Part shown: positions 33,446 through 41,832 of the stretch, in pieces
Layout: each line of letters begins with the position of its first letter
Numbering within the stretch: the stretch's first letter is position 1
Assembly (NCBI RefSeq): GCF_010093045.1
Contig: NZ_CP048115.1
Span: forward strand, 4,030,001-4,094,000
Reading direction: 5' to 3'
Length of the DNA stretch: 64,000 nt
Origin: Mucilaginibacter sp. 14171R-50
GTDB taxonomy: Bacteria > Bacteroidota > Bacteroidia > Sphingobacteriales > Sphingobacteriaceae
Program-made: the position numbers and the translations under genes
Notes under the pieces: model-generated
What the model was told of the DNA's origin: nothing
Seen by the model: only the letters and a program-made list of their open reading frames with translations
Database searches by the model: none

Positions 33446-36133
33446 TTATTGAACGAAACTTTTGGCTTTGGCCAGCACATTATCAAGGCCGTTTACATCG
33501 CTGCCGCCCGCTGTAGCAAAAAACGGCTGACCGCCGCCCCCGCCCTTCACCTCTTTAGCCAGTTCTTTCACAATATTACCTGCATGCAGGCCTTTGTCTT
33601 TTACAAGCGTCTCGTCTATCATCACCGTAATACTTGGCTTGCCGTTGATATTGGCAGCCAGCACCAGGAATAAATTTGGTACGATATCTTTCAAGTTATA
33701 AGCTAAATTTTTGATGGCATCGGCATTTGGCAGGTCCACCTTTTGGGCAATGAAGTTGATGCCATTGATAGCTTCTGCCGTTTTAGCCAGTTGATCTTTT
33801 AAACCCGAAGCCTTTTCTAAAACTGTTTTTTCTATTTCCTTTTTTAACCGACTGTTTTCTTCCAGCAAACCTTCAATGCTTTTGGCAACGTCCTTGGGGT
33901 TTTTTAATAACTCTTTAACATGCTGCATCAACTTGTCTTGCCCGGTAATATAAGCTTCGGCGGCAACCCCGGTTATCGCTTCAATACGTCGGACCCCGGC
34001 AGCTACCGCGCTCTCGCTGATGATTTTAAAATACCCTATCTGGCCGGTAGCCTTTACATGCGTGCCGCCGCAAAGCTCTTTGCTAAAGGCATCGTCAAAG
34101 GTTATCACCCTTACATACTCGCCATATTTTTCTCCGAATAATGCGGTAACACCGCTGGCAATGGCTTCCTGGTAGGCTACCATGCGCTCTTCCTTAAGCG
34201 GGATATTTTCGCGCACCTTACCGTTTACTATGGCCTCTATATTGGCTATCTCTTCATCGGTTACTTTTGCAAAATGCGAAAAATCAAAGCGCAGGTAATC
34301 GGCGTTCACCAACGAGCCTTTTTGGTTAACATGTGCGCCCAAAACCTGCTTCATGGCGGCATGCAAAAGGTGTGTGGCCGAGTGATTGCTGTTGGTTTTA
34401 TTACGCAGCGATGCATCAACCATCGCTGTTAACGCATCCCCCGGCGTAAGGGGCAGTCTGTCGGTAAAATGCACGATAAGCCCATTCTCCTTTTTGGTAT
34501 CGGTAACCGCTATGATCTCGCCATTGGGGAAGATCAACTCTCCTTTATCGCCTACCTGGCCACCGCTTTCAGCATAAAACGGCGTTTTATCTAACACAAT
34601 CTGGTATTGCTCTTTGCCTTTAGCGCTAACTTTGCGGTATTTAACAATATGGGCTATGCTTTCAGTTTCGTCGTAACCGGTAAACTCAACGCCGTCGTCC
34701 TCTGTTAAAACTGTCCAGTCGCCGGTATCAACAGCGGTAGCAGCGCGGGAACGGAGTTTTTGGTGTTGTAAACAGTCATTAAATCCACCCATGTCCACAG
34801 AAAACCCTTTTTCACGAGCCATCAACTCGGTAAGATCTATTGGAAAACCATATGTATCAGATAATTCAAAAGCAAAATCTCCTTCAATTAGCCCTTCGTC
34901 CACAATTGGTAAATCCCCTGTTTTTTTAAGCTTCTTAATTTCGGTTGCCCGCTGTTGCAAATACTCCTCAAACTTTGCAATTCCATTACCCAAAGTCCTT
35001 AGGAAAGAAACTTCCTCCTCCAATATCACTTTCTGCACAAAATCCTTCTGTTCCCACAGTTCATCAAACACGCTTTTAAATTGTTCGGCCAATAATGATA
35101 CCAGCTCATTAAAAAACGGCTCTTTAAAACCCAGAGTTTGATAGCTGTAACGCACCGCCCGGCGCAAGATCCTACGGATAACATAACCGGCTTTGTTACT
35201 TGCCGGCAGTTGCCCATCTGCAATGGCAAAGCTAATGGCGCGGATATGATCTGCCAGTACGCGCATGGCTACGGCGTCGTTCCAATCGGCATCTCCCGGT
35301 TTTGAAGCGCTGTTATATACCTTTCCTGATTTGTCGGCAATGAACTGTATCATCGGCTGAAAAACGTCGGTATCGTAATTTGATGTTTTGCCCTGCAGCA
35401 CGCGCACCAATCGCTCAAAGCCCATCCCGGTATCTACATGTTTGTTTGGCAATGGCTGCAACGAGCCATCCTTAAGCCTGTTAAACTGCATAAACACATT
35501 GTTCCATATCTCAATAACCTGGTCGTGATCGGCGTTTACAAGGCTTGCACCACTAACCTGGTTGCGCTCGTTATCCGGGCGGCTATCAAAATGGATCTCC
35601 GAACACGGTCCGCAGGGGCCTGTTTCGCCCATTTCCCAAAAATTATCCTTTTTGTTGCCGGGCAATATGCGGTCTTCGGGTACATATTGTTTCCACAGGT
35701 TGTAAGTTTCGGTATCCTTTTCCAGGCCTTCCTTTTCGTCACCCTCAAAATAAGTAACATAAAGTCGACTGGTATCGAGTTTGTAAACTTGGGTAAGCAA
35801 TTCCCAGCTCCAGGCAATAGCCTCTTTCTTAAAGTAATCTCCAAAGCTCCAGTTGCCCAGCATCTCGAACATGGTATGGTGATAGGTGTCGATACCTACC
35901 TCTTCCAGGTCGTTATGCTTGCCGCTAACACGCAAGCAGCGTTGGGTATCGGCTACCCGAGGGGCTTTCGCGGGGGCCTCGCCTAAAAACACATCCTTAA
36001 ACTGGTTCATTCCCGCGTTGGTGAACATCAGCGTTGGGTCGTTTTTTACAACAATTGGTGCGCTTGGCACAATCATGTGGCCTTTAGAAGCAAAAAAATC
36101 AAGAAAAGCCTGGCGTATTTCTTTAGCGGTCAT
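33446..36133 (-). CDS. alaS: alanyl-tRNA synthetase
   Basis: 895 residues from ATG at 36133 (MTAKEIRQAFLDFFASKGHMIVPSAPIV). The in-frame TTG at 36142 lies inside the -7 element. Class II core: TLMFTNAGMNQFKDVFLGE (motif 1 region), HHTMFEMLGNWSFGDYFKKEAI (motif 2), and FERLVRVLQG/ RILRRAVRYSYQTLG (motif 3 region). The editing domain has HSATHLLHAAM (near residue 583) and the zinc-binding CGGTH (near 688). The C-Ala domain ends with DHHA1-like GGGGGQPFFATAGG. It charges tRNA-Ala and removes mis-acylated Ser and Gly. Divergent to a MerR regulator over a region with a 20-bp inverted repeat. Confidence 0.97.
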   Translation of the reverse strand: MTAKEIRQAFLDFFASKGHMIVPSAPIVVKNDPTLMFTNAGMNQFKDVFLGEAPAKAPRVADTQRCLRVSGKHNDLEEVGIDTYHHTMFEMLGNWSFGDYFKKEAIAWSWELLTQVYKLDTSRLYVTYFEGDEKEGLEKDTETYNLWKQYVPEDRILPGNKKDNFWEMGETGPCGPCSEIHFDSRPDNERNQVSGASLVNADHDQVIEIWNNVFMQFNRLKDGSLQPLPNKHVDTGMGFERLVRVLQGKTSNYDTDVFQPMIQFIADKSGKVYNSASKPGDADWNDAVAMRVLADHIRAISFAIADGQLPASNKAGYVIRRILRRAVRYSYQTLGFKEPFFNELVSLLAEQFKSVFDELWEQKDFVQKVILEEEVSFLRTLGNGIAKFEEYLQQRATEIKKLKKTGDLPIVDEGLIEGDFAFELSDTYGFPIDLTELMAREKGFSVDMGGFNDCLQHQKLRSRAATAVDTGDWTVLTEDDGVEFTGYDETESIAHIVKYRKVSAKGKEQYQIVLDKTPFYAESGGQVGDKGELIFPNGEIIAVTDTKKENGLIVHFTDRLPLTPGDALTAMVDASLRNKTNSNHSATHLLHAAMKQVLGAHVNQKGSLVNADYLRFDFSHFAKVTDEEIANIEAIVNGKVRENIPLKEERMVAYQEAIASGVTALFGEKYGEYVRVITFDDAFSKELCGGTHVKATGQIGYFKIISESAVAAGVRRIEAITGVAAEAYITGQDKLMQHVKELLKNPKDVAKSIEGLLEENSRLKKEIEKTVLEKASGLKDQLAKTAEAINGINFIAQKVDLPNADAIKNLAYNLKDIVPNLFLVLAANINGKPSITVMIDETLVKDKGLHAGNIVKELAKEVKGGGGGQPFFATAGGSDVNGLDNVLAKAKSFVQ

Positions 36134-36139
36134 AGTGTG

Positions 36140-36147
36140 CAAAGGTA
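36140..36147 (-). promoter_or_regulatory. -7 promoter element abutting alaS
   Basis: Reverse strand TACCTTTG matches TAnnTTTG and ends 6 nt before the alaS ATG, predicting an almost leaderless mRNA. Confidence 0.55.
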
Positions 36148-36152
36148 ATTAT

Positions 36153-36237
36153 AAGTCCGAAAGACGGAAAGTCCGAATGACCGTAAGTTAAAAATCTTTT
36201 TAACCATGATCTTCCACACTTTCCGTCTTTCGGACTT
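36153..36237. repeat. 20-bp inverted repeat between the alaS and merR promoters
   Basis: The arm at 36153-36172 (AAGTCCGAAAGACGGAAAGT) is repeated perfectly in inverted form at 36218-36237, with a 45-bp spacer. Each arm lies just upstream of one -7 element (alaS 36140-36147, merR 36260-36267). The units read with a 7-bp rhythm (GTCCGAA, AGACGGA, AAGTCCG, AATGACC), so it may belong to the heptamer repeat class. Confidence 0.75.
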
Positions 36238-36259
36238 GCGGACTTGCCTGCTAAAATCT

Positions 36260-36267
36260 TACATTTG
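36260..36267 (+). promoter_or_regulatory. -7 promoter element abutting the merR-type gene
   Basis: TACATTTG matches TAnnTTTG and ends 3 nt before the ATG at 36271. Leaderless transcription is predicted if it is used. Confidence 0.55.
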
Positions 36268-36270
36268 CTT

Positions 36271-36606
36271 ATGCCTTATAAAGAACGCGAGATCAGCAAA
36301 ATGTACTACACCATGGGCGAGGTTTCGACCATGTTCGGCGTTAATCAATCGTTGATACGTTTTTACGAGAAAGAGTTTGACGTACTGCAGCCTAAAAAGA
36401 ACAAAAAAGGCAACAGGTACTTCACCCCCGAAGACCTGGAAAATTTCAAGATCATCTTTCACCTGATACGTGATAAAGGATATACACTGCAAGGTGCCAA
36501 AGACCATCTGAAAAACAATATGGGCGATACCCGCGATAACCAACGCGTGATAGATTCGCTCGAAAACCTCAAGAAATTCCTGCTTGAAGTTCGCGACGAG
36601 TTGTAA
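36271..36606 (+). CDS. MerR family transcriptional regulator (short)
   Basis: 111 residues from ATG at 36271 (MPYKEREISKMYYTMGEVSTMFGVNQSLIRFYEKEFDVLQPKKNKKGNRYF). Upstream in-frame TTG codons fall before the promoter. A MerR-type winged helix covers residues 12-80 (MGEVSTMFGVNQSLIRFYEKEF, TPEDLENFKIIFHLIRDKGYTLQGAKDHLK). A short coiled dimerisation helix follows and no effector domain. This is the usual short Bacteroidota MerR found near competence or division genes. No Cys is present for metal sensing. The target is unknown; alaS (divergent) and comEC (59 nt downstream) are candidates from context. Confidence 0.9.
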   Translation: MPYKEREISKMYYTMGEVSTMFGVNQSLIRFYEKEFDVLQPKKNKKGNRYFTPEDLENFKIIFHLIRDKGYTLQGAKDHLKNNMGDTRDNQRVIDSLENLKKFLLEVRDEL

Positions 36607-36665
36607 TTAGCCGCAGATATTCTATTTTTATCTGCCGGATTGCCTTATCACCGCGCACGAATAAT

Positions 36666-38750
36666 ATGATTGCCAACCACAAAGGCGAAATACCTGTTGT
36701 TGTACTTTTACTGCCTTTTTTAGCAGGTATAAGCAGTGGGCTTTTCTGGCCAGGCAGCAACATATATTTCGTGCTGTCCGCGCTTGTTTTATGCAGCGTG
36801 CTGTTTATCGGTCTAAACCTGGCTTATACCCCGTTAAGCGTTTATAAAGCACGCTGGCTTGGCGGTGCGCTCATTTATCCCGTACTGTTTTTATCAGGAT
36901 GGCTCGCTGCCATACAGCATAATGAGTTAAACAAGGTCAATCATTTTTCGAAATTACCGGCACAATACCTCATTGCCAACATCACATCAGAGCCCAAAGT
37001 AAAGGATGACCTTGTTAGGTTTACCGCGCAGATCAAACAAACCATTAATAACGGGCAAGCCAAAGCCACAAGCGGCACGCTGCTGATTGCCATAAAAGAC
37101 GAACTGGCTAAAAACCTTTATTACGACGAACAGCTGTTGATACCGGCCAAATACAACACCATCGACCCTCCATTTAACCCGGGTGAGTTTAACTATAAGC
37201 AATACCTCGCAAACAAGAATGTATACTACCAGGCTTTTCTTTACCCCGGGCAATATAAAATAGCGGGTGCCGGTAAGGGAAATGCTATTGTTACTTATGC
37301 ATTGCAGTTGCGGCAAAATCTGGTTGAAAAGCTAAAAACCAACATGCGTGATACCACTGCCATTGCTGTGGCATCAACGCTGATATTGGGTTATAAAGCC
37401 GACCTGAGTAACGATGTTTTGCAGGCCTATTCCAAAACGGGCACCATCCACATCTTGTCGGTCTCTGGCGGGCATGTGGCTATCGTTTATTTATTGCTGA
37501 ACTGGGCGCTGAGCTTTTTAAATGGCCATAAAAAACGTAAGGTATTTAAGGCTGTCCTCATCATCGCGCTGATATGGGGTTATGCACTGCTCACCGGCTT
37601 TTCGGCGCCTGTGTGCCGGGCAGCATTAATGATCAGCCTGGTTGTAAGCGGCAAAACCTTTAGCAGATATATCAACAGCCTGAATTTGCTGGCCGCATCT
37701 GCATTCGCACTGCTTGTTTATGACCCTTTCTTGCTAACTGATGTGGGCTTTCAGCTTTCGTACCTCGCCGTCGGCGGACTCGTTATATTCCAGCCTATAG
37801 TTTATAATTGGCTTAGCTTTAAAAACAGGTTGGCAAGTAAGCTATGGATGGCATGCTCGGTATCTATCGCCGCGCAGGTAATTACATTTCCGCTAAGTGC
37901 CTATTATTTCCACCAGTTCCCGGTTTATTTTTTGCTAAGCAACCTTGTTATTATCATCCCGGTTAGTATAATTATGTACACCGGTCTGGCCCTTTTGGCA
38001 TTGCCGCAAATGGCGGTTATCTCAAAGGCATTGGGCTACCTGTTAGAGCATTCCATCTTGATAATGAACAAGGTACTGGCGTTTATTGAACATTCGCCAT
38101 ACGCCGCTGTCGATAAAATATGGTTAAGCAAGGTTGAATACCTGTTGCTTTACGCAATTATCATTCTCATCTTTTATTTTCTGCATGCAAAAAAGGCATG
38201 GCTTATCAGGGCTGCACTTAGCTGCCTGCTGCTTTTTTGCATCAGCGTAAGCATTAAAAAAATTGAGGCTGACACTACCCGATCTGTAACATTCCTGAAC
38301 CTGCGGAAACATACCGGGATAATATTTAAAAACGGCCCTAAAGGCGTTGTATTAAGCGATTTGCCCGAGAACGATAAAAGCTTCAAGTATTCGGTGCAGC
38401 CTGCATTGGATAGCAACAGGATATATCATTATACGGTATATCCTTTAAATCAAAATATAGAGCTCTCCTATCTTTTAAAGCACGGTAACTTTATTCAGTT
38501 TCTGAATAAAAAAATGCTGGTATTAAACGATGCACCACTTTACAAGTCTATCCCCCAGCAACTAACCATTCATTATTTATTCATAAACAATAATGCTTTT
38601 GTTGATACGGCATTAATTAAAAATAAAACACTTATTATAGCCGGGGGTAACACAGATAGCTATATAAAAGCTTTAACGCAAATAAACGTAAATTACAAGG
38701 TACTAAAACGTAACAAAGCCTTCATAATATCATCTAAAACGTACAAATAA
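36666..38750 (+). CDS. comEC: ComEC/Rec2-type competence channel protein, without a clear metallo-beta-lactamase domain
   Basis: 694 residues. Two N-terminal membrane helices, then a DUF4131-like soluble domain (IANITSEPKVKDDLVRFTAQIKQ..., EQLLIPAKYNTIDPPFNPGEFNYKQYLANKNVYYQAFL). The Competence domain core holds SKTGTIHILSVSGGHVAIVYLLLNWAL, LLTGFSAPVCRAALMISLVV, DVGFQLSYLAVGGL and about eight helices to residue 530. The last 165 residues are soluble but show none of the HxHxDH metal ligands of the metallo-beta-lactamase domain found in B. subtilis ComEC. This shorter form is common in Bacteroidota. It probably conducts single-stranded DNA into the cytoplasm. Confidence 0.9.
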   Translation: MIANHKGEIPVVVLLLPFLAGISSGLFWPGSNIYFVLSALVLCSVLFIGLNLAYTPLSVYKARWLGGALIYPVLFLSGWLAAIQHNELNKVNHFSKLPAQYLIANITSEPKVKDDLVRFTAQIKQTINNGQAKATSGTLLIAIKDELAKNLYYDEQLLIPAKYNTIDPPFNPGEFNYKQYLANKNVYYQAFLYPGQYKIAGAGKGNAIVTYALQLRQNLVEKLKTNMRDTTAIAVASTLILGYKADLSNDVLQAYSKTGTIHILSVSGGHVAIVYLLLNWALSFLNGHKKRKVFKAVLIIALIWGYALLTGFSAPVCRAALMISLVVSGKTFSRYINSLNLLAASAFALLVYDPFLLTDVGFQLSYLAVGGLVIFQPIVYNWLSFKNRLASKLWMACSVSIAAQVITFPLSAYYFHQFPVYFLLSNLVIIIPVSIIMYTGLALLALPQMAVISKALGYLLEHSILIMNKVLAFIEHSPYAAVDKIWLSKVEYLLLYAIIILIFYFLHAKKAWLIRAALSCLLLFCISVSIKKIEADTTRSVTFLNLRKHTGIIFKNGPKGVVLSDLPENDKSFKYSVQPALDSNRIYHYTVYPLNQNIELSYLLKHGNFIQFLNKKMLVLNDAPLYKSIPQQLTIHYLFINNNAFVDTALIKNKTLIIAGGNTDSYIKALTQINVNYKVLKRNKAFIISSKTYK

Positions 38751-38818
38751 TTAAAAATATCTCAAAATATTTGCACACCAGTTAATTACATATTAAATTG
38801 TATCATTAAATTAAAACC

Positions 38819-39466
38819 ATGAAAGTTAAATTATTTACTGTTGCCATGGGTATGGCCCTTACCGCAACAGCCATTAGCGCAAGCGCACAAAAAGCTTATA
38901 AAGAAGGCATTATGACGGTCAGCACAAGTATGCAAGGCCAGCCTGTTGAAGCTAAAAGTTACTTTAGGGCCGATTCTGCCAAAATGGAATTTTCTGCAGG
39001 GCCCGCAAATATTGGCATTTTAACCGACGCCAAAGCCAGCTACATGGCAATTTTAGTGGATGTTGCCGTCGCTTCCATTAAAAAAGCGGCCATCGCTTCG
39101 CCTGCCGAGATAGAAGAAGCCATGTCTAAATTACCTGTACTTACTTTTACCCCAGGCACCGAAACCAAGGTGATATCCGGCTTTAACTGTAAAAAAGTAG
39201 TTGCTAAAGACACTAAGACCGGTAAAACTTATGATATCTGGGTAACTAACGATATTTCCGTGCCATCAACCGGTATTGCAAAATATTATGCAAATGCAGG
39301 TGGTGTTCCAATTCAATACTCAGCCTTCCAGGACGGAAGAACTACCGATGTAACTGTTAAAAGTATTGTTGAGCAAAAATTACCAACAGGTACATTTGGT
39401 ATTCCATCTGACTTCGAGAAGATCACGATGGATGACCTGAAAGCTTTGGGCGGCGGCGGTAACTAA
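38819..39466 (+). CDS. secreted protein, DUF4412-like
   Basis: 215 residues with a signal peptide (MKVKLFTVAMGMALTATAISASAQ). The mature protein, KAYKEGIMTVSTSMQGQPVEAKSYFRADSAKMEFSAGPANIGILTDAKASYMAILVD..., with GTETKVISGFNCKKVVAKDTKTGKTYDIWVTNDI in the middle and KLPTGTFGIPSDFEKITMDDLKAL at the end, resembles the DUF4412 / GLPGLI-like family of LolA-related half-barrels. In these a small envelope protein carries a conserved 'GxxCKK' strand. The function is unknown. A single-gene unit with a strong terminator shared with the following reverse operon. Confidence 0.75.
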   Translation: MKVKLFTVAMGMALTATAISASAQKAYKEGIMTVSTSMQGQPVEAKSYFRADSAKMEFSAGPANIGILTDAKASYMAILVDVAVASIKKAAIASPAEIEEAMSKLPVLTFTPGTETKVISGFNCKKVVAKDTKTGKTYDIWVTNDISVPSTGIAKYYANAGGVPIQYSAFQDGRTTDVTVKSIVEQKLPTGTFGIPSDFEKITMDDLKALGGGGN

Positions 39467-39478
39467 GCCAAGCCTTTT

Positions 39479-39518
39479 AAAAAAGAAAGCCCGGTAAAAT
39501 TACCGGGCTTTCTTTTTT
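39479..39518. terminator. bidirectional terminator, DUF4412-like / ferritin-like operon
   Basis: The stem at 39481-39497 and 39500-39516 (core gcccggtaa / ttaccgggc), flanked by A and T runs, sits between convergent stop codons. Confidence 0.9.
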
Positions 39519-40122
39519 AATTCAGTTCTGTCCCCAAGCTGTTTACCCATTGTTTAAACAGCTTAGTCTCCATATCTACAGCCTTTTGAGCGTGTACCTG
39601 CCAATCGGGCGAAAATTTTTGCAGTTGGTTTATCATTTCTTCCAGGTGCCCCTCCTCTTCTAATATGATAGATTTAACGTTCACCTTACTACCGGCCTGA
39701 TCAAGCGCATCCTGATAAATAGGGTACAATTCATCAGCACGCACCTCAATAGCATAGGTAACCAGCAGGTAGGCGGCAAAACGCAGTTCGGCACCTGTTA
39801 AATGCAACTCCTTTTTCAGGTAGCGGCATACATCAATGTCCAGTTGGTTCAAATAACGTTTGCTGAATGCAGGGGCTATCAGGTATTCAGGGGAGTAAGT
39901 AGGCAATGCGCTCCCTGTTTTCTCGATCTGTTTTTTAAGATAAAATGCATGGCGATGCTCTTCCGCGGCGTGTTTTAGTATAATATAAGTAACCGTAGCG
40001 GGATCCTCGCTTGCCGATATTTTGCGGGCACCGGTATTCTCCATCAGCGACAGCGTATTTAACCAGCGGGCGTGTAAATGGTTATCGGCAATTATTTCTG
40101 GCAGTATCGTATTTAGTTCCAT
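39517..40122 (-). CDS. ferritin-like (predicted diiron) protein of the bioA operon
   Basis: 201 residues from ATG at 40122 (MELNTILPEIIADNHLHARW), 1 nt after the bioA stop. Upstream in-frame starts overlap bioA. The protein looks all-helical with the carboxylate-bridged diiron pattern of ferritin-like bundles: Glu28 (helix A), E55-H-R-H58 (helix B), Glu126 in TYAIEVRADELY (helix C) and E156-E-G-H159 (helix D). It has no signal peptide. I do not recognise a named family. By position it could act with BioA in biotin synthesis, perhaps as an oxygen-using enzyme, or store or protect metal. Last gene of a four-gene operon. Confidence 0.75.
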   Translation of the reverse strand: MELNTILPEIIADNHLHARWLNTLSLMENTGARKISASEDPATVTYIILKHAAEEHRHAFYLKKQIEKTGSALPTYSPEYLIAPAFSKRYLNQLDIDVCRYLKKELHLTGAELRFAAYLLVTYAIEVRADELYPIYQDALDQAGSKVNVKSIILEEEGHLEEMINQLQKFSPDWQVHAQKAVDMETKLFKQWVNSLGTELN

Positions 40123-40123
40123 G

Positions 40124-41389
40124 TTATATCTCATCAAGTGCTTGCGCAATGGTGGCGTAAATGTAATCGAGTTCGTTATCAGTTATGCAATATGGCGGTA
40201 AAATGTAAATGATATTACCCAACGGCCTTAGTATGATACCCGCATTTAAAAAGTAATTGTACAATTTATCGCGCAGGCCGCTAAAGTACGATGTATTATC
40301 GCCTGTTTGCCATTCAAGGGCCAATATAGTACCTGTTTGGCGGGTTGTTTTTAACGACTTATGCCCCCTGACTTTTTCGGCGAAGGCAGCGTGTTTATTA
40401 ACAATGCGGTTAATATTTTGTTGTGTCGACGGTTCCAAAAACAGATCAAGGCTGGCAAGCGCGGCAGCGCAGGCTACCGGGTTGGCTGTATAAGAGTGCC
40501 CGTGAAACAGCGTCTTCATTTTATCGTCCGACAAAAACGCATCATAAATTTGCTGTGTGCAGGTGGTCAGGCCAAAAGCCATGGTACCGCCCGTTAAGCC
40601 CTTAGAAAAGCACATGATATCCGGCTGGGTTTGTACATGGTCGCAGGCAAAGGGCTTACCTGTACGCCCGAAACCCGTAAATACCTCATCAGCTATCAGC
40701 ATAATACCTTCGTTACGGCAATGCGCCATCAGTTCGTCCAGGTATTTGGCTTCGTACATCACCATACCTGCCGAACCTTGCACTAACGGTTCGAATATGA
40801 AACTGGAAACCTGAGATCTGAGATTTGAGATTTGAGACTTTAGTGCATCTATATTCTCCGCGCCGGGCAGGTCGATAAACTCTACCTCGAATAAAAGGGT
40901 ATCGTACGCTGCTGTAAAGGCACTGCGGCCGCTAACCGACATAGCGCCAAACGTATCGCCGTGATAGGCGTTTTTAAACGCAATGATCTTCGTTCGTTCT
41001 TCGCCTTTGTTATACCAGTATTGCAGGCACATTTTTATGGCTACTTCAACCGCGGTAGAGCCGTTATCAGAATAAAAAGCCTTTTTTTGATTGGATGGCA
41101 GTATGGCCAGCAGCCGTTCGGCCAGTTCAACCGCGCCAGAATGCGTAAAGCCCGCGAAAATGACGTGTTCTAACTGCAGCAGTTGTTTTGCTATCATTTC
41201 GGCGATATATGGGTGCGCGTGCCCATGTATATTTACCCACCACGACGATATAGCATCAATATACTTTTTGCCATCCTCAGCATATAAACAAGCGCCTTTG
41301 CCACTAACAATAGGTATAGGCGGCTGCGCCGTTTTCATTTGCGTATATGGGTGCCAGATGGTTTGCAGATCGCGTTCAACTAAATTCAT
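40124..41389 (-). CDS. bioA: adenosylmethionine-8-amino-7-oxononanoate aminotransferase
   Basis: 421 residues, class III PLP aminotransferase. IWHPYTQMKTAQPPIPIVSGKGACLYAEDGKKYIDAISSWWVNIHGHAHP is the classic BioA start, with YHGDTFGAMSVSGRSAFT, LIADEVFTGFGRTGKPFAC and CFSKGLTGGTMAFGLTT carrying the PLP Lys near residue 263. It converts KAPA to DAPA in biotin synthesis with S-adenosylmethionine as amino donor. Residues 182-193 (LKSQISNLRSQV) are encoded by a 7-bp repeat tract, an in-frame insertion or replacement in a surface helix before FIFEPLVQGSAGMV. Overlaps the NUDIX gene by 4 nt. No other bio genes are in the window. Confidence 0.95.
   Translation of the reverse strand: MNLVERDLQTIWHPYTQMKTAQPPIPIVSGKGACLYAEDGKKYIDAISSWWVNIHGHAHPYIAEMIAKQLLQLEHVIFAGFTHSGAVELAERLLAILPSNQKKAFYSDNGSTAVEVAIKMCLQYWYNKGEERTKIIAFKNAYHGDTFGAMSVSGRSAFTAAYDTLLFEVEFIDLPGAENIDALKSQISNLRSQVSSFIFEPLVQGSAGMVMYEAKYLDELMAHCRNEGIMLIADEVFTGFGRTGKPFACDHVQTQPDIMCFSKGLTGGTMAFGLTTCTQQIYDAFLSDDKMKTLFHGHSYTANPVACAAALASLDLFLEPSTQQNINRIVNKHAAFAEKVRGHKSLKTTRQTGTILALEWQTGDNTSYFSGLRDKLYNYFLNAGIILRPLGNIIYILPPYCITDNELDYIYATIAQALDEI
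40811..40845. repeat. heptamer tract inside bioA
   Basis: Five 7-bp units in the plus strand: CTGAGAT, CTGAGAT, TTGAGAT, TTGAGAC, TTTAGTG. Three units equal seven codons, so the protein shows a 7-residue echo (SQISNLR then SQVS). It is the same style of repeat as the intergenic tracts. Confidence 0.8.
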
Positions 41390-41832
41390 ATCGTTTTCAG
41401 TAACAGGTTGGCAACATACTGGTCGGCGGGAAAAGTAAAATCCTCTGCCCGTAGTTCTCTAAGACTTACCCAGCGGAAAGATTGCAAGGTATCGCCCTCG
41501 CCATCAAAATCAAAAACGATGGTTTTGGTGGCAAATTTAATATCAGACGATGCCTTAACAAGATAATAAATGCTGATGATCTGCGAATCGTTAAAAGCCG
41601 ATTTTACAAAGAAATCGGTGGTGTAAAAATGGCTAATCACTTCAACCTCGGTGTTGCATTCTTCTACAAATTCGCGCCTAAGCCCGTCTGTTAAGCCTTC
41701 ACCGTACTCTAAGCCTCCGCCCGGGAATTTGGTAAACCTTACACCATACTCCTGCTCATCGCTTATAAGCACCTGGTTATCGGCATTAATAAGTATGCCA
41801 TACACACGTACATTAAAAAACTTACTACTCAT
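41386..41832 (-). CDS. NUDIX hydrolase
   Basis: 148 residues. The NUDIX box is GGGLEYGEGLTDGLRREFVEECN: Gx5E, x7, REx2EE are all kept, though the usual Gly near the end is replaced by Asn. An N-terminal strand (VRVYGILINADNQVLISDEQEYG) and a C-terminal segment (FRWVSLRELRAEDFTFPADQYVANLLLK) complete a single domain. It hydrolyses a nucleoside diphosphate linked to another group; the substrate is not predictable. It overlaps the CDF gene by 8 nt and bioA by 4 nt, so translation is coupled through the operon. Confidence 0.92.
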   Translation of the reverse strand: MSSKFFNVRVYGILINADNQVLISDEQEYGVRFTKFPGGGLEYGEGLTDGLRREFVEECNTEVEVISHFYTTDFFVKSAFNDSQIISIYYLVKASSDIKFATKTIVFDFDGEGDTLQSFRWVSLRELRAEDFTFPADQYVANLLLKTI

